Below, piece after piece: positions 1 through 7,009 of a stretch of 29,256 bases of DNA. The notes below the pieces were generated by a model. The model did not search any database. It was not told where the DNA came from and saw only the letters and a program-made list of their open reading frames with translations. The stretch covers positions 1-29,256 of the forward strand of contig JAZQOJ010000156.1 in the NCBI GenBank assembly GCA_045627805.1, given 5' to 3'. The position numbers were made by a program, and so were the translations under genes. The stretch is from UBA1756 sp045627805. GTDB taxonomy: Bacteria > Bacteroidota > Bacteroidia > Bacteroidales > WCHB1-69. Each line of letters starts with the position of its first letter. Position 1 is the first letter of the stretch.

Positions 1-397
1 GTTCATCGGCAAACACAATGTCGATCATCTTAGCCCAATGTTGAAGGAACAATTGCTCGTAACTTTGTGGGTCAAGTTGCTCAACAGGCACTGCGGGCGC
101 GGCGGGTTCAACCGGTTCAACGGGTACGTCGGGCGCGCTTGCGGTCTCTGTGGGCGATTCTGCGGTGGAAGAAGGAGTGGCAACGGCTGTGGGAACTTCT
201 GATGCAACAGATTGTGCAACAGCGTTTTGTGCTGTAGCAGCGTTGGGAGCGGCAGTTATGGTTTGTGGGTCTCGAATGGCCTCCTTGATGGAGGGACTCG
301 GGCGCAGGATGGCTTCTGGCGCGATGAAACTCATATTGGATTTCACCGGCTTGCGCATATCCACCAGTGTCGGATCAGCGCTGTATTCGTTGTCAAT
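1..397 (-). CDS. dnaX: Tau-like C-terminal extension of dnaX in the +1 frame (partial, cut by edge)
   Basis: From 397 down to the edge, the frame one base ahead of dnaX stays open for 132 codons. It encodes an acidic/Met stretch (DNEYSADPTLVDMRKPVK), then an Ala/Pro/Thr-rich linker with repeated VEPVEPAAPAVP-like words, then a more globular segment containing QSYEQLFLQHWAKMIDIVF. That layout matches a tau protein: ATPase core, flexible linker, C-terminal polymerase/helicase-binding domain. Third codon positions are strongly G/C as in neighbouring real genes. The -1 frame closes at 345-343. The sequence at the junction is CGGGAGGGGAATTGAC. Tau and gamma could be produced by +1 recoding; a one-base error in the G run, or a true mutation, would look the same. 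No independent start is proposed. Confidence 0.6.
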   Translation of the reverse strand, partial: MDNEYSADPTLVDMRKPVKSNMSFIAPEAILRPSPSIKEAIRDPQTITAAPNAATAQNAVAQSVASEVPTAVATPSSTAESPTETASAPDVPVEPVEPAAPAVPVEQLDPQSYEQLFLQHWAKMIDIVFADE

Positions 398-1550
398 TCC
401 CCTCCCGTGATTGCCTAACCGGCGCTTGCGGGGCTCCCATCCGATGCTTGACGTATAAGAAGTTGCTATTGATTTGCATCAGGCAGATTTCTACCGATAA
501 ACGTTTGTTGCTGCTTGCCTTGTAATTGAAATCACAATGGCTGATTAATTCTAAAGATCTGAGCAATACTGTTTTATCAGCGTCCTTGGCCTGCGCGATG
601 TATTTGTTCTTAATGGTGTCCGAAACTTCTAATAAATTGACAGTGTTGCTATTCTGCGCCATAAGCAGATTGCGGAAATGCGATGCCAGCCCGGAGATGA
701 AATTCTGCCCATCGAAACCCTTATTCAAAATGTCGTCGAAAAGCAATAGCGCTTTGGAGGAATCCTCATCAAGCAGATTGTCAACCATTTGAAAGTAATT
801 GTCAACGTCTAATACGTTGAGATTGGTCACGGCATCCTTGTAAGTGATGTTGTGACCGGAGAAGCTCACCAGCTGGTCGAAGATGGAGAGTGCGTCGCGG
901 AGCGCTCCGTCGGCTTTGGAAGCCACAATGCGCAGGGCCTCCTCTTCAGCGTTGACGTTTTCGCTTTGTGCAACGTATTGCAAATGGCGTACGATGTCGA
1001 TGTCTTTGATTCGCTTGAAATCGTAAACCTGACACCGGGAGAGAATTGTCGGGATGATCTTGTGCTTCTCAGTAGTCGCCAGAATGAACTTGGCGTACGC
1101 GGGCGGCTCTTCCAGCGTTTTCAGAAAAGCGTTGAAAGCCGCTTGGGAGAGCATATGAACCTCATCGATGATGTAAACCTTGTACTTTGCGCCAACGGGA
1201 TTGATACGCACCTGCTCATTCAAGGCGCGTATGTCGTCAACAGAGTTGTTGGAAGCGGCATCAAGCTCGTACACGTTGAACGATACCGACTTGTTGAACG
1301 CTTGGCACGATTCGCACACATCGCAGGGTTCGAACTCTTCCGTCAGGTTGTCGCAGTTGAGCGCCTTTGCGAAAATACGGGCGCAGGTGGTCTTGCCCAC
1401 CCCGCGCGGTCCGCAAAACAGGAACGCTTGCGCCACCTGCTGCGTCTTGATCGCATTCTTCAACGTGCTCGTAATGTGCTCTTGCCCCACCACCGACCGG
1501 AAAGTCGAAGGACGGTATTTTCTGGCTGAAACTATGAAGTTGTCCATCAC
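393..1550 (-). CDS. dnaX: DNA polymerase III subunit gamma/tau (clamp-loader ATPase), frame closes at 393
   Basis: ATPase subunit of the clamp loader, which opens and loads the sliding clamp at the replication fork. The 385-residue frame shows the family signature GQEHITSTL near residue 22, Walker A GPRGVGKT at 47-54, a zinc module with Cys66, Cys76, Cys79 and Cys82, Walker B (VYIIDEVHML) and the SRC sensor motif LSRCQVYDF. Domains I-III are present, so this is a full gamma-like product. The frame then ends in the short unconserved-looking tail VRQSREGN and a TGA at 395-393. The +1 frame continues open to the window edge (separate entry). Two ATGs lie in tandem at 1550 and 1547; the family normally begins MDNF, so 1547 is equally possible. 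It is the last gene of an mscS-pfkA-dnaX run, 42 bp after pfkA. Confidence 0.95.
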   Translation of the reverse strand: MMDNFIVSARKYRPSTFRSVVGQEHITSTLKNAIKTQQVAQAFLFCGPRGVGKTTCARIFAKALNCDNLTEEFEPCDVCESCQAFNKSVSFNVYELDAASNNSVDDIRALNEQVRINPVGAKYKVYIIDEVHMLSQAAFNAFLKTLEEPPAYAKFILATTEKHKIIPTILSRCQVYDFKRIKDIDIVRHLQYVAQSENVNAEEEALRIVASKADGALRDALSIFDQLVSFSGHNITYKDAVTNLNVLDVDNYFQMVDNLLDEDSSKALLLFDDILNKGFDGQNFISGLASHFRNLLMAQNSNTVNLLEVSDTIKNKYIAQAKDADKTVLLRSLELISHCDFNYKASSNKRLSVEICLMQINSNFLYVKHRMGAPQAPVRQSREGN

Positions 1551-1592
1551 TTTTTCAATTATCTATTGTCATTTTTTTGATTTTCAATGAAC

Positions 1593-2693
1593 TCAGTCCC
1601 CGAACGAAATGCCCACGCCGCGTGCCGTGCGCACCAGGTCGCTGGTGGCCGGTTTCACGAAGTTGGGCTCTTCCAATGCTTTTTCCAACGAAACGTATGA
1701 GATCTTGGGATGATTGTAAACAACGAGGTTGCCGTATTTTTCTTCTTTCACAAGTTCCACGGCCTTCACGCCGAATTCGGTGGCCAGCACGCGATCGTAT
1801 GCCACGGGCGTACCGCCGCGCTGCAAGTGACCCAATACCGTGACACGAATGTCGTGCTCGATTCCGAGTGCCTCCAACTCTGTTTTCAACTTCTCTCCAA
1901 CTCCGCCGAGTTTGATGTGCTCGTCGCCAACAGCGGTGGGCGCCACGCCAGTCACCTTGCCATCAAGCGCCTTCGCTCCTTCGGCAATCACTATGTTGCA
2001 GAAACCATAGTCGTTCTGATAGCGCGAAGCGATTTTATTGGCAATGATGCGCGGATCATACGGAATCTCGGGAATGATACACACTTCGGCACCGCCCGCA
2101 ATCGCCGTGTTGAGCGCAATCCAGCCCGCATCGCGCCCCATCACTTCCATAATGAACACGCGGCTGTGACTCGAAGCCGTCGTCACCAATTTGTCAAACG
2201 CCTCCGTCGCAATCTGGACCGCCGTCTGGAAACCAAATGTGAAGTCAGTGGAGGAAAGGTCGTTGTCAATGGTCTTGGGAACGCCAATCACATTAAAACC
2301 CATTTTACTGAGTTCCAGCGAAATACGCTGCGAACCATCGCCACCAATATTGATGATGGCATCAAAGCCCATTTCGTCGAAACGCTTTTTCATCAACTCC
2401 GAACGGTCTTCCACCTTCCAGGTTCCGTCGGGCTGGCGGACAGGGAAATGGAAAGGACCGCCGTGGTTGGTGGTCTTGATGATGGTGCCGCCTTTCACGT
2501 GAATGCCTGCCACATCTTCTACCGTGAGCCGGCGTATGTCGATGTTGTCTTTCAGAATCCCGTTGAATGACTCAACGCAGCCGTAAACTTTCATATCGGG
2601 CTCCTGTGAAGCACGCTTCACGATACCGCGAATCACCGCATTCAAACCGGGACAGTCGCCGCCACCCGTGGCAACCAAAATTTTCTTTGACAT
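1593..2693 (-). CDS. pfkA: 6-phosphofructokinase
   Basis: Phosphorylates fructose 6-phosphate to fructose 1,6-bisphosphate in glycolysis, in the cytosol. The 366-residue protein carries the nucleotide-binding start TGGGDCPGLN (9-18), GGDGS (117-121), PKTIDND (139-145), MGRDAGW (185-191) and the PFK signature around GHLQRGG (288-294). Gly120, equivalent to E. coli Gly104, predicts ATP as phosphoryl donor. Lys140, where E. coli has Gly124, is the residue found in pyrophosphate-dependent enzymes. This Gly/Lys combination is known from the long ATP-PFK group typified by actinobacterial enzymes. The start ATG lies 3 bp after the mscS stop, so the two are probably co-transcribed and perhaps translationally coupled. 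Donor specificity is inferred only. Confidence 0.96.
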   Translation of the reverse strand: MSKKILVATGGGDCPGLNAVIRGIVKRASQEPDMKVYGCVESFNGILKDNIDIRRLTVEDVAGIHVKGGTIIKTTNHGGPFHFPVRQPDGTWKVEDRSELMKKRFDEMGFDAIINIGGDGSQRISLELSKMGFNVIGVPKTIDNDLSSTDFTFGFQTAVQIATEAFDKLVTTASSHSRVFIMEVMGRDAGWIALNTAIAGGAEVCIIPEIPYDPRIIANKIASRYQNDYGFCNIVIAEGAKALDGKVTGVAPTAVGDEHIKLGGVGEKLKTELEALGIEHDIRVTVLGHLQRGGTPVAYDRVLATEFGVKAVELVKEEKYGNLVVYNHPKISYVSLEKALEEPNFVKPATSDLVRTARGVGISFGD

Positions 2694-2696
2694 AAC

Positions 2697-3530
2697 CTAT
2701 TGATTGATATGAACTTGCAATTGATTAAAGGGAATTTCAATGTTGTTGGCACCCAATGCTTCGTAAACACCTTGCGTAAGGTCGGATGATGTTGGCCAGT
2801 AGTCGGAAGAATTCACCCACACGCGAAGCTGAAGGTCAACGGAACTTGCGCCCAAGCCCGTTACCACTACGGCAGGAGCTTCCGCGCCCTCCTTGATAAC
2901 TGACGGATACTCAGCCGCCTTGCGCAACAGCACTTCGCGGGCCTTGTTGATGTCGGCACCGTAAGCAATGCCAACGGAAATGTCAACGCGGCGCTTGCCA
3001 CTGCGCGTGTAATTAATCAGAGTGCCAGTGGCCAGCTGCGTGTTCGGCACAATCACCACCTTGTTGTCGGGCGTCTGTAACACCGTATTGAAAATCTGGA
3101 TTTCGGAAACCGTACCGCTGATACCGCCTTGCTCAATGAAGTCGCCAACACGATAGGGCTTCAAAATCAAAATGATGACTCCGCCAGCAAAATTCTGCAA
3201 AGTGCCTTGCAACGCCATACCAACAGCCAAGCCAGCAGCACCCAAGATGGCGATGAACGATGTCATCTGGATTCCAACCATTCCCGCCACCGTTACAATG
3301 AGCAAGGTCTTCAGTGCAATGTCAATGATGGAATGCAGAAACGATTGCAACGAGACATCGAGATTCTTTTTCGAAAAGATTTTGTGCAAAAGGTTGGTAA
3401 CCCATTTTATCAGTTTCCAGCCAATCCATAAGATTAATAATGCCACAACGATTTTGGGCAGGTTCTGGAATAAAACGTCATTGCAAAAGTTTTTTAAACC
3501 TTCTAAGAGATGCGAACTTTCTTCTTTCAT
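2697..3530 (-). CDS. mscS: MscS-family small-conductance mechanosensitive channel
   Basis: Inner-membrane channel that releases solutes on hypo-osmotic shock. The 277-residue length is close to E. coli MscS. Hydrophobic segments lie around residues 24-42, 65-87 and 92-125. The third is Gly/Ala-rich (GAAGLAVGMALQGTLQNFAGG), as expected for the pore-lining TM3, and is followed by the conserved PYRVGDFIE beta-domain entry and the PNTQLATGTLINY region. A cytoplasmic alpha/beta vestibule ends the protein. It heads a run with pfkA (3-bp gap) and dnaX. A -7 box lies about 55 bp upstream of the ATG. Coupling of a channel with a glycolytic gene is a matter of position; no functional link is visible. 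Confidence 0.94.
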   Translation of the reverse strand: MKEESSHLLEGLKNFCNDVLFQNLPKIVVALLILWIGWKLIKWVTNLLHKIFSKKNLDVSLQSFLHSIIDIALKTLLIVTVAGMVGIQMTSFIAILGAAGLAVGMALQGTLQNFAGGVIILILKPYRVGDFIEQGGISGTVSEIQIFNTVLQTPDNKVVIVPNTQLATGTLINYTRSGKRRVDISVGIAYGADINKAREVLLRKAAEYPSVIKEGAEAPAVVVTGLGASSVDLQLRVWVNSSDYWPTSSDLTQGVYEALGANNIEIPFNQLQVHINQ

Positions 3531-3584
3531 TTTTATGATTTTTATAGTTGATAATCAAGCATTAACAATTATGCGCATAGTTTG

Positions 3585-3592
3585 CAAAAATA
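3585..3592 (-). promoter_or_regulatory. Bacteroidetes -7 box for mscS-pfkA-dnaX
   Basis: On the minus strand this reads TATTTTTG, matching the Bacteroidetes sigma-A consensus TAnnTTTG, about 55 bp before the mscS ATG. No clear TTG box was seen at the usual spacing, so the call rests on the -7 element alone. Confidence 0.5.
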
Positions 3593-3791
3593 CATCATTT
3601 TTTTTGAAAAATCGTGTCTTCCCCCAATTTTTCTTCACAATTCTCATTATGAAGAAATCTCGCTGAGAACGATGCTGCAATCACACGATTAAAGGAAGAA
3701 CTCCCGTTTTTTGATGATTTTCAAGAAAATCGTTTCAAAATTTAAACCTTGCCTATCAAAAGTAGTCATCAGTTTGTTTTTCGCATCACCA

Positions 3792-4589
3792 ATGGAGGAT
3801 TTATTAGAAAAATACAGAAAGAACGAACATCTTCAAGTACCGGAAGGATATTTCGAATCTCTTCCCGACGAAGTGATGGCGCAGATTAAATTGGGCGAAA
3901 TCCGTGAAAAATCATTACAAGCCGAAGAAAAGCTGGTTCCCGCTGGCTATTTCAACACCCTTCCCGACGAAGTGATGGCGCAGATTTCGTTGGACGAAAT
4001 CCGTGAAAAATCATTACAAGCCGAAGAAAAGCTGGTCCCCGCTGGCTATTTCGACACCCTTCCCGACGAAGTGATGGCGCAGATTTCGTTGGGCGAAATC
4101 CGTGAAAAATCATTACAAGCCGAAGAAAAGCTGGTCCCCGCCGGCTATTTCAACGCCCTTCCTGACGAAGTGATGGCACAGATTTCGGGGAAAAACCACC
4201 GACTTTTCCTCCACCCCCAATGGACGAAAATCGCCTCCATTGCCGCTTGTGGTCTTATCGTGCTGGGCATCGGGCTTTTTGCTGGCCTCCATTTCACTCA
4301 AAACGATACATCTTCTCAATTGGCGCACCAAAGCCCCGTTAAGATTATTAAGAAGATCATTGTGAAGCGGGCACCTCAGACGGAGGAAACGTTGCTGGCT
4401 GCGGCCGAAATTCCCGCTGAAATGCAGAAAAACACCTCAGCACGCCGTCAACAAGCAGCAAAAATCATTGTTGACAACGACCTGGTTGCCATCGGTGACT
4501 TCGAAGAAGAAGACCTCAACAGCATTGATTACGAACTGCTGGAAATGTTCTCCGACGACTACGCCTTAGCCGATTACTGGGAATTGTAA
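3792..4589 (+). CDS. Single-pass membrane protein with four 33-residue VPxGYFxxLPDEVMAQI repeats
   Basis: 265 residues from the preferred ATG at 3792 (MEDLLEKY); an in-frame upstream TTG/ATG at 3711/3714 would add 26-27 residues with no recognisable domain. The N-terminal half holds four copies of a unit containing VPAGYFNTLPDEVMAQI joined by EIREKSLQAEEK. A hydrophobic segment (IAACGLIVLGIGLFAGLHF) follows near residues 145-165, then an acidic C-terminal part rich in Glu/Asp ending DYALADYWEL. A single VPxGYFxxxPxxxM motif before one membrane span is common in small Bacteroidetes membrane proteins, often beside ECF sigma factors; that is family knowledge from memory. No sigma factor is adjacent here. 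Orientation is probably repeats in the cytosol. Function is unknown; an anti-sigma-like role is only a guess. Confidence 0.85.
   Translation: MEDLLEKYRKNEHLQVPEGYFESLPDEVMAQIKLGEIREKSLQAEEKLVPAGYFNTLPDEVMAQISLDEIREKSLQAEEKLVPAGYFDTLPDEVMAQISLGEIREKSLQAEEKLVPAGYFNALPDEVMAQISGKNHRLFLHPQWTKIASIAACGLIVLGIGLFAGLHFTQNDTSSQLAHQSPVKIIKKIIVKRAPQTEETLLAAAEIPAEMQKNTSARRQQAAKIIVDNDLVAIGDFEEEDLNSIDYELLEMFSDDYALADYWEL
3840..4190 (+). repeat. 99-bp in-frame tandem repeat, four units
   Basis: The word CTTCCCGACGAAGTGATGGC begins at 3861, 3960 and 4059, and with one change at 4158, an exact 99-bp period (33 codons). The inner units are nearly identical at DNA level, including synonymous sites. The first unit is diverged upstream of the word (EHLQVPEGYFES) and the last is cut after AQISG. 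This looks like a recent expansion of one protein motif. Confidence 0.95.
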
Positions 4590-4752
4590 TTCAAAAAAAC
4601 AGAATTATCACCTTTTCGTCTTGCAAATGCAGCAATGCTTATGCAAGATGTTCGCATAATGGGAATTATCCGCATTGCGGAATAGCCGCTCAATACATCG
4701 CGAGTCCCGAATTGTTAGTTCTCAGCAATTCCTCTTTCTTTTTTTTCTTGAG

Positions 4753-4785
4753 AAAAAAAAAGCAGCCCGCGTGGACTGCTTTTTT
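4753..4785. terminator. Bidirectional intrinsic terminator
   Basis: Arms AAAAAAGCAG (4756-4765) and CTGCTTTTTT (4776-4785) pair perfectly, extended inside by CC/GG around a small loop. A and T tracts on both sides let it act on either strand. It lies between the convergent repeat-protein gene and tonB, serving both. The rest of 4590-4752 holds no gene that I can see, only a short palindrome CCGCATTGCGG at 4670-4680. Confidence 0.85.
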
Positions 4786-4801
4786 CTATTTTAGAATTTG
4801 T

Positions 4802-5503
4802 TTATTGCAAGGAGAATTCAAACGGCATCGTGTAGAACACACGCACTTTCTTGCCATTGTTTTCACCGGGTTCCCACTTCGGCATTGACTTGCAAACGCG
4901 GATGGCTTCTTGGTCAAGGGCGGGGAAAACGGAAGCGAGGACACGGATATCGGAAACGCTACCATCTTTCTCCACAACGAATTGAACCATTACCTTACCT
5001 TGTGCGCGGGCCTCACGTGCCGCAGGCGGATACTGAGTTTCTTTCTTCAAATAATCTTGAAGAGCTTGCGGACCACCAGGGAAAGCGGGCATTTTGCTTG
5101 CGAACAACAACGGAGGCGCCACTTCTTCGGTTTCCTCGATTACTTCAACGGGAGTGAAGTCTTCAATTGCCATATCGGCATCAGCATCAAGACCAAAAAG
5201 GTCGGAGGCATCGAATTCAACCTTCTTCGAGTTGTCAACCATATCCAGAATGATTTCCTCGTTTTGTTGTTGAATTTCTTCTTGTTGTTGTTGCGGTTGC
5301 TCTTGCTGGTCAGTTTCCGGCGGAATGTATTCCTCAACCTTGGCTGCTTCAGCTTCATCCTGCATCACGATGGTTTGTTCTTGTTCGGTGGCAAAGACAT
5401 CAAGGCAGAACCACGACAAAGACAAAGCCACGATGCAACCGATCAGAAAGAAGTTGATCTTTCTGTTTTCAAGTTCGGCTTTGTATGATTTCTTTTCACT
5501 CAT
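4802..5503 (-). CDS. TonB-family energy transducer
   Basis: Links the inner-membrane proton-motive force to outer-membrane TonB-dependent transporters. The 233-residue protein has a short cytosolic N-terminus, one membrane anchor near residues 17-39 (FFLIGCIVALSLSWFCLDVF), a periplasmic Gln/Glu/Pro-rich linker (about 45-80), an acidic middle, and a C-terminal TonB domain (about 145-233) with YPPAAREARAQGKVMVQFVV and DGSVSDIRVL. The C-terminal fold is clear. No exbB/exbD or receptor gene is adjacent, so it is an orphan transducer and its partner transporters cannot be named. A -7 box sits 35 bp upstream and a repeat array lies just beyond it. A periplasmic structural protein using the same fold remains possible. 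Confidence 0.92.
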   Translation of the reverse strand: MSEKKSYKAELENRKINFFLIGCIVALSLSWFCLDVFATEQEQTIVMQDEAEAAKVEEYIPPETDQQEQPQQQQEEIQQQNEEIILDMVDNSKKVEFDASDLFGLDADADMAIEDFTPVEVIEETEEVAPPLLFASKMPAFPGGPQALQDYLKKETQYPPAAREARAQGKVMVQFVVEKDGSVSDIRVLASVFPALDQEAIRVCKSMPKWEPGENNGKKVRVFYTMPFEFSLQ

Positions 5504-5537
5504 AATGTAATGATTTTAAGAATTGATTCTTAGCGTG

Positions 5538-5545
5538 CAAAAATA
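5538..5545 (-). promoter_or_regulatory. Bacteroidetes -7 box for tonB
   Basis: Minus strand reads TATTTTTG, matching TAnnTTTG, about 35 bp before the tonB ATG. It is identical in core to the box before mscS. No convincing -33 element was assigned. Confidence 0.55.
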
Positions 5546-5608
5546 CAACTAATTTTAATAAGAAACGTAATTTCTTACAAAAATATTTTGTGCAGAAAAA
5601 GAATTACT

Positions 5609-5672
5609 GTTGAATTGTTGAGTTGTTGAATTGTTGAGTTATTGAATTGTTGAGTTGTTGAATTGTTGAACG
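5609..5672. repeat. Octanucleotide tandem repeat (GTTGARTT, eight units)
   Basis: Eight head-to-tail 8-bp units, alternating GTTGAATT and GTTGAGTT, with one unit beginning A and the last ending AAC. The effective period is 16 bp. It lies between the tyrS stop and tonB, beyond the tonB -7 box, and is not in any credible reading frame. There are no spacers, so it is not CRISPR. Confidence 0.95.
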
Positions 5673-5689
5673 AAGCGAGATAGTTGGGG

Positions 5690-6976
5690 TTAGTCAACTT
5701 TTACAATATGATAATTCTTCTTTCCTTTTTGCAAGAGAATGTACTTGCCATTGATAAGCGTTTCTTCGGTCACCACGAAAGTGTCGTTCACCTTCGTTTT
5801 ATTGACAGAAATGCCGTTGCCTTTCAGTTCACGGCGCGCCTCGCCTTTCGAAGCCAGCATTGAAGTATGGTCGGTAAGAAGATCCACGATGGAGATGCCA
5901 TTGCTGACGAGTTCGCGCGACACGCTGGTTTGCGCAACCCCTTCAAAAACAGAAAGGAACATATTTTCGGAAAGTGCGGCCAAACTTTCAGCGGTGCCTT
6001 TACCGAAGAGGATTTCAGAAGCGTTCACAGCAGCTTCATAATCGGCTTGCGAGTGTACGCGCACTGTGAGATCCTGGGCCAAAGCTTTTTGCAAAATACG
6101 GAGATGCGGAGCGGCCTCGTGTTCCTTTTCCATCGCCTCGATTTCCTCTTTTGAGAAAAGAGTGAAAATGCGAATGTACTTCTTGCTATCTTCATCGCTG
6201 CAATTGAGCCAGAACTGATAGAACGTATAGGGAGAAGTGCGTTCGGGGTCAAGCCAGATGTTGCCCTTTTCGGTCTTGCCGAACTTACCCCCGTCAGCTT
6301 TGGTAATGAGAGGGCAAGTCAGTGCGAACGCTTCGCCATTGGTTTTGCGGCGGATCAGTTCGGTACCCGTCGTGATATTTCCCCACTGGTCGGAGCCACC
6401 CATCTGCAACTTGCAGCCGTAATGCTGGTTCAGATACATAAAATCGTAACCTTGCACCAACTGGTAGGAGAATTCAGTGAACGACATTCCGTCGCCTTCG
6501 CCGTTGAAACGTTTCTTCACAGAATCCTTCGCCATCATATAATTCACGGTAATGTGCTTGCCGATGTCGCGGATGAAATCAAGGAAAGAAAACTGGCTCA
6601 TCCAGTCGTAATTATTGACGAGGATGGCAGCATTGGGCTCGTTGCTGTCGAAATCGAGGAACTTGGCCAACTGCTTGCGAATACATTCCTGATTGTGTTT
6701 CAAAGTGTCGGCATCGAGAAGGTTGCGTTCCTGCGACTTGCCCGACGGGTCGCCAATCATACCGGTAGCGCCGCCCAGCAAAACGATGGGACGATGGCCG
6801 CATTCCTGCAAGTGCTTGAGCATCATCACGCCCACGAGGTGACCAATATGTAAAGAGTCGGCGGTGGGGTCAATTCCCACGTATGCGGTCGTCATCTCCT
6901 TTTGGAGTTGTTCTTCCGTGCCAGGCATCATATCGTGGATCATTCCACGCCATTTCAATTCTTCAGTAAAATTCAT
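5690..6976 (-). CDS. tyrS: Tyrosyl-tRNA synthetase
   Basis: Class Ic aminoacyl-tRNA synthetase that charges tRNA-Tyr. The 428-residue length is typical of the bacterial TyrRS. HIGH is at residues 43-46, the tyrosine pocket and Rossmann core include GGATGMIGDPSGK (68-80) and QMGGSDQWGN (191-200), and KFGKT (231-235) is the KMSKS-type ATP loop. A C-terminal S4-like RNA-binding domain (about 365-425) contains ARRELKGNGISVN. The start ATG is 33 bp downstream of the ffh stop, so it is probably co-transcribed with ffh. No T-box leader or tRNA-like leader was seen. Confidence 0.97.
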   Translation of the reverse strand: MNFTEELKWRGMIHDMMPGTEEQLQKEMTTAYVGIDPTADSLHIGHLVGVMMLKHLQECGHRPIVLLGGATGMIGDPSGKSQERNLLDADTLKHNQECIRKQLAKFLDFDSNEPNAAILVNNYDWMSQFSFLDFIRDIGKHITVNYMMAKDSVKKRFNGEGDGMSFTEFSYQLVQGYDFMYLNQHYGCKLQMGGSDQWGNITTGTELIRRKTNGEAFALTCPLITKADGGKFGKTEKGNIWLDPERTSPYTFYQFWLNCSDEDSKKYIRIFTLFSKEEIEAMEKEHEAAPHLRILQKALAQDLTVRVHSQADYEAAVNASEILFGKGTAESLAALSENMFLSVFEGVAQTSVSRELVSNGISIVDLLTDHTSMLASKGEARRELKGNGISVNKTKVNDTFVVTEETLINGKYILLQKGKKNYHIVKVD

Positions 6977-7009
6977 CTTTATAATATATATGTATAAAAA
7001 ATCGTGAAA

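Noticed and set aside
1324..1336. tRNA T-arm-like GGTTCGAACTC
   Set aside because: It lies within the dnaX zinc-module coding sequence and no cloverleaf partner arms were found around it.
852..1529. Long plus-strand open frame opposite dnaX (225 codons)
   Set aside because: It is antisense to a gene with complete clamp-loader motifs, and its translation has no recognisable domain.
1710..2570. Long plus-strand open frame opposite pfkA (286 codons)
   Set aside because: Shadow of the highly conserved pfkA; the His/Arg-rich product matches no family.
3840..4190. CRISPR array
   Set aside because: The 99-bp units are contiguous, in frame and free of variable spacers; no cas gene is present.
5609..5672. 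CRISPR array or origin iterons
   Set aside because: Units of 8 bp are head to tail without spacers, and no dnaA, DnaA box or parA/B gene is near.
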